Notes under the pieces: generated by a model | Seen by the model: only the letters and a program-made list of their open reading frames with translations | Told to the model about the DNA's origin: nothing | Database searches by the model: none | Shown: piece after piece, positions 1-5,373 of the stretch | How positions within the stretch are numbered: position 1 is the first letter of the stretch | How the letters are laid out: every line of letters starts with the position of its first letter | Assembly: GCA_964471755.1 (NCBI GenBank) | Contig: CAYYJM010000361.1 | Location: 1 to 5,373, forward strand | Direction of reading: 5' to 3' | DNA from: CAYYJM01 sp964471755 | GTDB taxonomy: Bacteria > Planctomycetota > Planctomycetia > Gemmatales > Gemmataceae | DNA length: 5,373 nucleotides | Position numbers and translations under genes: made by a program

Positions 1-53
1 GGGATGAAGTGGGCATCAAGCAGGCTGGTACGTGTGGTCTCGACAGGGAACGG

Positions 54-59
54 AAAGGA
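54..59 (+). promoter_or_regulatory. Ribosome binding site of the PEP-CTERM gene
   Basis: The purine-rich AAAGGA ends nine bases before the ATG at 69, a normal Shine-Dalgarno distance. It decides the start: the same frame is open further upstream with a GTG at 9, but the ATG at 69 has this site and begins directly with a typical signal peptide. No convincing promoter could be picked out in the few bases before it. Confidence 0.65.
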
Positions 60-68
60 CCCACATTC

Positions 69-737
69 ATGAAGCGGACCGTATTTCTTCTTGCTTCGGC
101 CCTGGCACTCCTGGTGCTGGGACCGATCTCGGTGCGAGCCGAGGTTGTCTCTCCTTCGGATCTGGTCGAGTGGGAGTATCAGTGGACCCACACGATCCCC
201 GGTAGTGTGATCCTGGCGGACGGTGCCCTGAACGCGGGCGTGACGGTCTCTCAGGAAAAGGGCTCGGCCGTCGGTAGCACCGACTACGTGGCGAGCAACC
301 TGACCACCTTCAGTCAGGCGAGCGTCGCCACGCCGAGTTTGCTCGACGTGAACGGCGCGTACACCATGACGCTGACCATCACGGACAAGGCGTCCGGTGA
401 AAGTCAGAGTGTCGATTTTGCCGGCAAGCTCGGCGGCAAGTTCGGTGCCGGCTTCGCTCAGGTGACCAACACCTATTCGTCGCTGGCCTCGAAGCAGCTG
501 GTCTTCGCCAGCAGTGGCAACACCTACATCATCAAGCTGGATCAGTACACTGCTCCGGGCAACCAGACCTCCGGGAACAAGGGGTCGCTGGGTGGCTTCA
601 TCCAGGTGGTGGCTCCGGGTGGCGTCCAGACGGTGCCGGAGCCTTCCTCGCTGTTGCTGGGTGGCTTTGGTCTGTCGATGGCCGGTCTGACCTGGCTGCG
701 GAAACGCCGCCTGGCCGCTCAGGTTGAAACTGTCTGA
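69..737 (+). CDS. Secreted PEP-CTERM sorting domain protein
   Basis: This is a 222-residue exported protein of unknown specific function, probably sorted to the cell surface by an exosortase. Residues 1-24 form a Sec signal peptide: the basic start MKR, a hydrophobic core at about 5-18, and a V-R-A cleavage site before E25. The mature part (about 25-185) is rich in T, S, G, A and V, has no cysteine, and looks like a beta-sandwich, with alternating strands such as YTMTLTITD and a later YIIKLDQY stretch. The C-terminus is a textbook tripartite PEP-CTERM tag: VPEPSS at 189-194, a hydrophobic helix at about 195-210, and the basic cluster RKRR at 211-214. An unusual eight-residue tail (LAAQVETV) follows the basic cluster. 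In known systems, exosortases act at the PEP motif after Sec export. I do not recognise a catalytic domain; a structural or matrix role is an inference. The gene is complete, and a strong hairpin follows 51 bases after the stop. Confidence 0.88.
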   Translation: MKRTVFLLASALALLVLGPISVRAEVVSPSDLVEWEYQWTHTIPGSVILADGALNAGVTVSQEKGSAVGSTDYVASNLTTFSQASVATPSLLDVNGAYTMTLTITDKASGESQSVDFAGKLGGKFGAGFAQVTNTYSSLASKQLVFASSGNTYIIKLDQYTAPGNQTSGNKGSLGGFIQVVAPGGVQTVPEPSSLLLGGFGLSMAGLTWLRKRRLAAQVETV

Positions 738-788
738 GTCCGTTCGCCTGAATTCCCGCAGGCGACCCAGTAGCTGACCGACTCCAAA

Positions 789-819
789 CACCCCGCCGAC
801 GATCCCAGTCGGCGGGGTG
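789..819 (+). terminator. Strong hairpin after the PEP-CTERM gene, probable terminator
   Basis: A perfect 12-bp stem pairs 789-800 (CACCCCGCCGAC) with 808-819 (GTCGGCGGGGTG) around the 7-base loop GATCCCA. It lies 51 bases after the stop codon and is preceded by AAA at 786-788. The expected T-run is missing: the sequence after the stem reads ATGTGAACG. It therefore resembles the U-less hairpins common in GC-rich genomes, and might act as a weak terminator, a 3'-end stabiliser, or both. Confidence 0.6.
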
Positions 820-958
820 ATGTGAACGCAACCACTGAGTGACCCGAGAACTGACACCCCGATGGCACCCTGGGTTTCCGATCCACCGACTGCCCCCTCC
901 CGCCTCGGGTTCGCGAGGTTTCCTGACTGCTTCCCTTCCTGCTGCGACTTACTTCCGA

Positions 959-979
959 TCGGAGGCACGATGCCTCCGA
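959..979 (+). other. Short hairpin in the leader region of the TPR gene
   Basis: A perfect 9-bp stem pairs TCGGAGGCA (959-967) with TGCCTCCGA (971-979) around the three-base loop CGA. It lies about 90 bases before the start of the TPR gene and has no T-run. It could be part of the 5' untranslated region or a protein-binding palindrome. The function is unknown. Confidence 0.4.
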
Positions 980-1030
980 GGGCCGCGTCATCCTGGCGTG
1001 GCTGGGTTTCAGGCCGACTGCTGACACCTT

Positions 1031-1062
1031 CGTTTCCGGTCATGGGCCTGAGGGCCGGAACG
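1031..1062 (+). other. Hairpin directly before the TPR gene start
   Basis: TTCCGG (1034-1039) pairs with CCGGAA (1055-1060). The outer CG pairs (1031-1032 with 1061-1062) extend it past a single bulged T at 1033. The loop holds the purine-rich GAGGG at 1050-1054. The 3' arm contains GGAA at 1057-1060, the only Shine-Dalgarno-like bases at a normal distance (nine bases) from the ATG at 1070, so pairing would hide them. An alternative small stem, GGCC 1045-1048 with GGCC 1053-1056, competes with it. A role in translation control is an inference. Confidence 0.35.
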
Positions 1063-1069
1063 GCAACCG

Positions 1070-4000
1070 ATGGAACGACCGCTGATGCGCAAGACCAACC
1101 TCAAAGTGCTGCTCGCTGTTCTGGGTGGGACCATCGTCCTGGCGGGCGTACTCTTCGGTGTCCACTACCTGCAACGCCAACGGATCGCGTCGGCTCTGCT
1201 CTGGCAGGCCCGCAAGGCGGAGGAGGCGAATCAGGTTGATCGGACCATTCGCTTTCTGGGCCGCTATCTGGACTTCCGGCCGGACGACCTGGATGAGAAG
1301 GCCCGCCTGGGTCGGACGCTGCTGAGCGAGACGGCCGCCAGCTCGCCGGCCGCCCGGTCCCGCGCCGTCGATCTTCTCGACGCCGTACTCCGCCAGCAAC
1401 CCGAGCGATCGGACGACCGGCGGACCCTGGTCAAGGGCGCGCTGACGCTGTCCAATCGCACCAAGCTGGCACGCGAGTCGCTGACCCTGCTGCTCGATCC
1501 GAACAAGCCCGAGCAGGTGAAGATGAGCCCCGAAGACCTCGGCGAACTGGAGGGCTTCTGGGGGGCGGTGTTCGAGCAGGAAGGACAGTATCGCGATGCC
1601 ATCGCCTGGTGCCGCAAGGCGATCAAGAACCGTCCCGATGAGCAGGTGAACTACCTGCGTGTGGCCTACCTGCTGCGGCGACAGGTCACCGACGATGTCC
1701 AGCAGCGTGAGGCCAACGAGGCCGAGGCGAATCAGGTGATCGATGCCCTGGTCGAGCAGAATGCCAGTTCGGCCGAGGCGTACCTGGCCCGCTGGCGCTA
1801 CCGTCGGGAATTCGATCTGGTTCAGGTGACGGGCAAGGTCGCCGGTCGGCTGGCGGTGCCGTTCGAGGAAGCCGGCAAGGACATCCGCGAGGCCCTCAAG
1901 CTGGCCCCGGAAAACCTGGACATTCTGCTGGCCGCCGCCGATGTCGAACGGCTCCAGAACGACCGCAAGACGGCTCGCGAACATCTTCGCCGGGCTGAGG
2001 AGAGTCTGGCCCGTCAGGGTCGGACCAGCCCCAACGACTACCACGTTCAGCAGGTGAAGTGGCAACTCGCCAACCTGCTGCTCGACGAGGCACTCCTCCA
2101 GCGCACCGACGTGGCGGCCCGCGACGCGAACCTGAAGGAAGCTCTGCCGGCGGTCGAGGCGCTGCGCAAGAGCATGGCCATGCGGGGAGCCGCTGACTAT
2201 CTCGATGGTCGGCTCTGCTTCCAGCGCGGCCAGTGGACCGAGGCGACGCGCTTCCTGGAGAAGGCTCGCACCGTCCTCCACGAGAAGCGCGACCTGGTCG
2301 CGCAGATCGACCTGTTCCTGGGTCAGTGCTACGAGAAACTGGATGAGCCGGCCCGGATGGGCGAGGCGTTCAAGCGTCTGACGGAATACGACGCGAATTC
2401 GATCGCCGGCCAGGTCGGCATGGCGTCGGCTCTGTGGATGCAGGGTCGTCTCGACGACGCGCTGCGTGCCTATGCTCTGCTCATTCGCCAGAAGCGCGTT
2501 CCGAGCGGAGTCTGGCAGGACATCGCCCGGCTCCAGCTGGCCCGTCAGCTTCAGATCGAGCCGGCGAAGCGGAACTGGTCCGATGCGGAGGCCGCGCTGG
2601 CCAACGCCGAGAAGGATCAGCCGCGCTCCGTCGAGGTGAATCAGTTGCGCATCGAGATGCTGGCCGCCCAGGGGAAGTACGCCGAGGCCGAGGAGCAGGT
2701 CGCCCGGGCACTCCAGGAGAAGCCGAAGGAAGAGGCCGAGTTGTGGGTTCTGCGTGCCGACCTGGCCCGACGGCAGAATCAGATGGAGAAGGCCCGAGCC
2801 ATTCTCGACCAGGCGACCGAGGCGCTGGGGGACAGCGTCCCGCTGCGGTTGGCCCGCGTTCAGGTGGCCCTGAGTGATCCGCTCGCGGCGACGAAGGCTC
2901 TGGCGCAGGCGGAGCAGGGGCTGACGAAGTTCTCGCCCGAGGAGCAGGCCGAGTTGCTGCAAGGCCTGGCCGGGGCCTCCCTCCGGCTGGGACGCACCGA
3001 TGAAGCGCGTCGGCTGACGACCCAGCTGGCTCGGACGTCGATGCATCGGCACGATCCACGGTTGCAACTGCTGCTGCTCGACATGGCACTCCGAGCGGGT
3101 GACAGTGCCGCCGTCGAGCAAACCCTGGAGACGATGCGATCGCAGGAGCAGGGGAGCGGCCCGTACACGCGCTTCGGCATGGCCCAGATCAGCCTGGCGC
3201 AGGCCCGCAAGCTCGCCGGTAACGATCCGCAGCGCGAGTCGGCTCTGGAGGAAGCTCGTCGGCAGCTCGACCTGGTCGCGGTGAAGCGGCCCTCGTGGGC
3301 TCCGGTGCATACCGCGCGGGCGGAGTTGTTCGAGATCCAGGGGCAGCTGGAGCAGGCCATCACGGAACTGCGTCAGGCGATGCGGGAAGGTGATCGCAGC
3401 CCGGCCGTCGTTCAGCGTCTGGTCCGCGCCCTCATGCAACGCCAGCGGGACAACGAGGCGGACGAGGAACTGAAGAAGCTCCAGGGCTCGGTGATCGCCT
3501 CGTCGAGCGAACTGGGCAAGCTGGTTGCCAGCGTGGCGTTGAAGAAGGGCGATCCGGCGCGGGCTCTGGACCTGGCCCGGGCGGCGGTGGCCGTGGATAG
3601 TGCCGACTTCGGCGATCAGATCTGGATGGCCCGGATGCAGGCGGCCGCGGGCAAGTTCGCCGAGGCGGAAATGGGTCTGCGCAAGGCGACGACGCTGGCT
3701 CCGAAGTCGCCAGAGCCGTGGGTCGCCCTGGTGCAGTTCCTGGCCCTGCGGGATCGTCACAAGGACGCGGAGGCCGTCCTGACCGAGGCCGAGGGCAAGG
3801 TCGAAGCGAACCGGCGTGCCGTGATGCGGGCCCTGAGTCTGGAGGCCCTGGGCAAGCTCCCCGAGGCGGGCGAGTCCATCCGCCAGGCGGAGAAGGCCGA
3901 GCCGGACAACATCATCGTCGTCCGTCATGCGGTGCGCTTCTACCTGCGTGCGGGCGACCTGGACAACGCCGAGGTGTCGCTCCGACGCGTCCTTCAGGGC

Positions 4001-5296
4001 AAGGTTTCCTCGGCGAAGACGGAGGATCGCGACTGGGCCCGGCGTGGTCTGGCCCTGACGCTGGCCAACGGCAACGATTTCAAGCGCTTCCGCGAGGCGC
4101 TCGATCTGGTCGGCCTGGCCCTCGACGAGAAGGGTCGGCTGCCGCGTGACAATCCGAAGGAACGCATCAATACCGAGATGCTCCGGACGCAGGCGCGGGT
4201 CCTGGCGACGCAGCCGCAACTCAGCTACCGTGGTCGGGCCATCGACCTGTTCGAGCGTCTGGATCGGAGCCAGACTCTCAACGACGAGGATCGGCTGATG
4301 CTGGCCATGCTCCTCGATCGAAGCGGCAACTGGCCGCGAGCGGCCGAGCAGTATCGGCAGGTGGCGTTGCGGCCGAAGGTCGGCCCGCAGCCCCTGGTGC
4401 AGTACGCTCTGGGCCTGATCCGACAGAAGGATCTCCCCCTGGCGGAGGAGATCATCACGAGGATCGAGGCGCTGGAGAAAGAGCGCAAAACACCGACCGG
4501 GACGTACGGCACGCAGGAGCTGCGTTCCCGTGTGCTGGAGGCTCGCGGTAACATCGACGGGGCCTACGACCTGCTGAAGAAGCACGTCGAACGAGCGAAG
4601 GCCAATCCCGAGGAGCAGCTGGCGCTGGTGGCGTTCTCGAGCCGGTATAACCGCCTGGACGAAGGTCTTCGCGTGTGCATCGCGGCGCGGAAGGCGTGCA
4701 AGCCGGAAGCGGTCAGCGGAGCGACGGTCGCTCTGCTGCGGGTCTGCAAGGCCAGCGATGCCCAGTGTCAGGAGGCCCAGGACTGGCTGCGGAAGGCCAT
4801 CACGGACAACCCCGGCAAGCTCGTCCTGCGCATGCACCTGGCCAATCTGTTCGACTACCGGGGTCTGTATCGCGAGGCCGAGGAGCAGTACCGCGAACTG
4901 CTCAAGGCGGAGAACGAGCCGAACAACATCGTGGCGATGAACAATCTGGCCTGGCTGCTGGCTCTGCAACCGGGCAAGGGAGCCGAGGCGCTGGACATCG
5001 TGACGCAGGCGATCCAGAAAGCCGGCCGGCGTCCCGAGTTGCTCGACACTCGCGGTACGATCTTGCTGAACCTGGGTCAGACCGCCGAGGCGCTGGTCGA
5101 TCTGAAGGAGGTCGCCACGGACGCGCCGACCGCCCTGCGTCTGTTCCACCTGGCCCGGGCCTACCATGCGAACAAGGAGCGGGACAACGCGACCCGCACC
5201 CTGCGCAAGGCGAAGGATCTCGGTCTGAAGATCGAGGACATGCATCCGGTTGAACGTGAGGTCTGCAAGAAGATGATGAGCGAACTGCGGCTGTAA
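1070..5296 (+). CDS. Giant membrane-anchored TPR-repeat protein
   Basis: This 1408-residue protein is almost entirely helical TPR solenoid and probably acts as a protein-binding scaffold. After the basic start (R3, R7, K8, K12), residues 13-34 form one hydrophobic segment without a cleavage site or lipobox cysteine. It is best read as a signal anchor, with the body outside the cytoplasmic membrane. Recognisable TPR units lie at about 161-194, 374-478 (three), 523-590 (two), 745-777, 848-980 (four), 1072-1138 (two), 1149-1180 and 1250-1388 (four). The stretches between them are degenerate helical pairs. The last block, with NNLAWLLA at 1291-1298, LDTRGTILLNLGQ at 1325-1337 and FHLARAY at 1359-1365, is the best conserved and resembles the C-terminal repeats of PEP-CTERM-associated TPR proteins such as PrsT. 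It is much longer than PrsT and lacks a lipoprotein signal, so I give no symbol. Four of its eight cysteines cluster at 1203-1233. The start could also be the ATG at 1085 (M6), which likewise has GGAA nine bases upstream. The frame is intact, with strong G/C third-position bias throughout. Confidence 0.85.
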   Translation: MERPLMRKTNLKVLLAVLGGTIVLAGVLFGVHYLQRQRIASALLWQARKAEEANQVDRTIRFLGRYLDFRPDDLDEKARLGRTLLSETAASSPAARSRAVDLLDAVLRQQPERSDDRRTLVKGALTLSNRTKLARESLTLLLDPNKPEQVKMSPEDLGELEGFWGAVFEQEGQYRDAIAWCRKAIKNRPDEQVNYLRVAYLLRRQVTDDVQQREANEAEANQVIDALVEQNASSAEAYLARWRYRREFDLVQVTGKVAGRLAVPFEEAGKDIREALKLAPENLDILLAAADVERLQNDRKTAREHLRRAEESLARQGRTSPNDYHVQQVKWQLANLLLDEALLQRTDVAARDANLKEALPAVEALRKSMAMRGAADYLDGRLCFQRGQWTEATRFLEKARTVLHEKRDLVAQIDLFLGQCYEKLDEPARMGEAFKRLTEYDANSIAGQVGMASALWMQGRLDDALRAYALLIRQKRVPSGVWQDIARLQLARQLQIEPAKRNWSDAEAALANAEKDQPRSVEVNQLRIEMLAAQGKYAEAEEQVARALQEKPKEEAELWVLRADLARRQNQMEKARAILDQATEALGDSVPLRLARVQVALSDPLAATKALAQAEQGLTKFSPEEQAELLQGLAGASLRLGRTDEARRLTTQLARTSMHRHDPRLQLLLLDMALRAGDSAAVEQTLETMRSQEQGSGPYTRFGMAQISLAQARKLAGNDPQRESALEEARRQLDLVAVKRPSWAPVHTARAELFEIQGQLEQAITELRQAMREGDRSPAVVQRLVRALMQRQRDNEADEELKKLQGSVIASSSELGKLVASVALKKGDPARALDLARAAVAVDSADFGDQIWMARMQAAAGKFAEAEMGLRKATTLAPKSPEPWVALVQFLALRDRHKDAEAVLTEAEGKVEANRRAVMRALSLEALGKLPEAGESIRQAEKAEPDNIIVVRHAVRFYLRAGDLDNAEVSLRRVLQGKVSSAKTEDRDWARRGLALTLANGNDFKRFREALDLVGLALDEKGRLPRDNPKERINTEMLRTQARVLATQPQLSYRGRAIDLFERLDRSQTLNDEDRLMLAMLLDRSGNWPRAAEQYRQVALRPKVGPQPLVQYALGLIRQKDLPLAEEIITRIEALEKERKTPTGTYGTQELRSRVLEARGNIDGAYDLLKKHVERAKANPEEQLALVAFSSRYNRLDEGLRVCIAARKACKPEAVSGATVALLRVCKASDAQCQEAQDWLRKAITDNPGKLVLRMHLANLFDYRGLYREAEEQYRELLKAENEPNNIVAMNNLAWLLALQPGKGAEALDIVTQAIQKAGRRPELLDTRGTILLNLGQTAEALVDLKEVATDAPTALRLFHLARAYHANKERDNATRTLRKAKDLGLKIEDMHPVEREVCKKMMSELRL

Positions 5297-5305
5297 GGGC
5301 GAAAC

Positions 5306-5333
5306 CAGGCGAGCCCCCCCAGGCGAGCCCCCC
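5306..5333 (+). repeat. Tandem repeat, 2 x 14 bases
   Basis: The unit CAGGCGAGCCCCCC occurs twice without a gap or mismatch, at 5306-5319 and 5320-5333, starting nine bases after the TPR stop codon. The C-tract of the second copy forms the 5' arm of the following hairpin, so the duplication supplies a second possible C-rich partner for the G-tract at 5342-5347. It may come from slippage, or mark the edge of a dispersed intergenic repeat. Confidence 0.8.
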
Positions 5334-5347
5334 ACGAAAGTGGGGGG
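5328..5347 (+). terminator. GAAA-tetraloop hairpin after the TPR gene, probable terminator
   Basis: A perfect 8-bp stem pairs CCCCCCAC (5328-5335) with GTGGGGGG (5340-5347), closed by the GNRA-type tetraloop GAAA (5336-5339). It begins 31 bases after the TPR stop codon. The stem is very stable for its length, but AGTTCCCG follows instead of a T-run. It is thus a likely transcript-end or stabilising structure rather than a canonical intrinsic terminator. Confidence 0.6.
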
Positions 5348-5372
5348 AGTTCCCGACGCGGCAAACTCCCCC
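5343..5372 (+). other. Alternative hairpin overlapping the tetraloop hairpin
   Basis: GGGGGAGTT (5343-5351) is perfectly complementary to AACTCCCCC (5364-5372), a 9-bp stem. Inside the 12-base loop, CCG (5353-5355) can also pair with CGG (5359-5361). It uses the same G-tract as the 3' arm of the tetraloop hairpin, so the two folds exclude each other. It runs to the last base but one of the window and may continue into a larger repeat beyond it. Confidence 0.5.
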
Positions 5373-5373
5373 G

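Larger units (their letters stand above)
738..1069. other. Non-coding spacer between the two genes
   Basis: This 332-base gap holds no gene I can support. The short open frames here, on both strands, encode low-complexity P/R/S/G-rich peptides typical of GC-rich spacer, lack good ribosome sites, and run through hairpins or into the flanking genes. What it does contain is a strong hairpin at 789-819, a second at 959-979 and a third at 1031-1062. An 8-base direct repeat CTGACACC occurs at 851-858 and 1021-1028. Any promoter of the TPR gene should lie between about 820 and 1030, but no clear -35/-10 pair is visible. Confidence 0.6.

Noticed and set aside
4..72. A short frame (ATG 4 to TGA 70-72) whose stop overlaps the ATG of the PEP-CTERM gene as ATGA, suggesting an upstream coupled gene or a leader peptide.
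   Set aside because: Only 22 codons, cut close to the window edge, with two TCA codons and mixed third positions unlike the TPR gene. No ribosome site can be judged. The overlap is suggestive but not enough for a call.
898..960. Possible sigma-70-like promoter in the pyrimidine-rich stretch before the 959-979 hairpin.
   Set aside because: No pair of -35 and -10 elements with acceptable match and spacing could be found; the region is merely T/C-rich.
719..1027. A minus-strand frame of 102 codons in the spacer.
   Set aside because: S/R/G-rich low-complexity translation, runs through the 789-819 hairpin and into the end of the PEP-CTERM gene, with no recognisable motif.
862..1239. A plus-strand frame of 125 codons crossing the spacer and the start of the TPR gene.
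   Set aside because: P/R/G/A-rich translation, no good ribosome site, and it overlaps the well-supported TPR anchor region in another frame.
2681..4890. Repeated DNA words such as GAGGCCGAGGAGCAG (near 2686 and 4874) inside the TPR gene.
   Set aside because: They encode the same TPR consensus (EAEEQ) with the same preferred codons; there is no sign of a recent duplication around them.
1040..5335. A 1431-codon open frame on the minus strand opposite the TPR gene.
   Set aside because: It is exactly in codon register with the sense gene, and its L/R/Q/G/P-rich translation is the mirror of a G/C-ending, E/A/L/R-rich helical protein. The sense protein has clear TPR motifs and a membrane anchor, and the antisense has no recognisable domain.

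Overview
The window is GC-rich and carries two genes on the + strand, followed by a structured 3' flank. A short secreted protein with a C-terminal PEP-CTERM sorting tag (69-737) comes first. After a 332-base non-coding gap comes a very large membrane-anchored tetratricopeptide-repeat (TPR) protein of 1408 residues (1070-5296). The last 77 bases hold a tandem repeat and two overlapping, mutually exclusive G/C-tract hairpins. No RNA gene, mobile element or CRISPR array was seen.

Organism: a high-GC Gram-negative bacterium with an exosortase/PEP-CTERM system. A PEP-CTERM protein with a VPEPSS motif, a giant divergent TPR protein with an N-terminal anchor, and long spacers with hairpins together fit a planctomycete, perhaps of the Gemmata/Isosphaera group. 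This is an inference from style; the window contains no taxonomic marker, and other exosortase-bearing groups (Verrucomicrobia, some proteobacteria) are not excluded.

Layout: 1-68 is a short leader with a good Shine-Dalgarno site. 69-737 is the PEP-CTERM protein, followed at 789-819 by a strong 12-bp hairpin that probably ends its transcript. 820-1069 is a leader or spacer with two further hairpins, one immediately before the next start. 1070-5296 is the TPR protein. 5306-5372 is the 3' repeat/hairpin region.

How the genes may relate: PEP-CTERM proteins are exported, then processed at the tag by an exosortase. Large TPR proteins (for example PrsT) are known companions of some PEP-CTERM/exopolysaccharide loci. 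A functional link is therefore plausible, but the hairpin between the genes argues against a simple operon. No exosortase or polysaccharide gene is visible here. Nothing in the window by itself proves a new system. The points most worth a second look are the four-cysteine cluster in the TPR protein and the switchable hairpin pair downstream of it.
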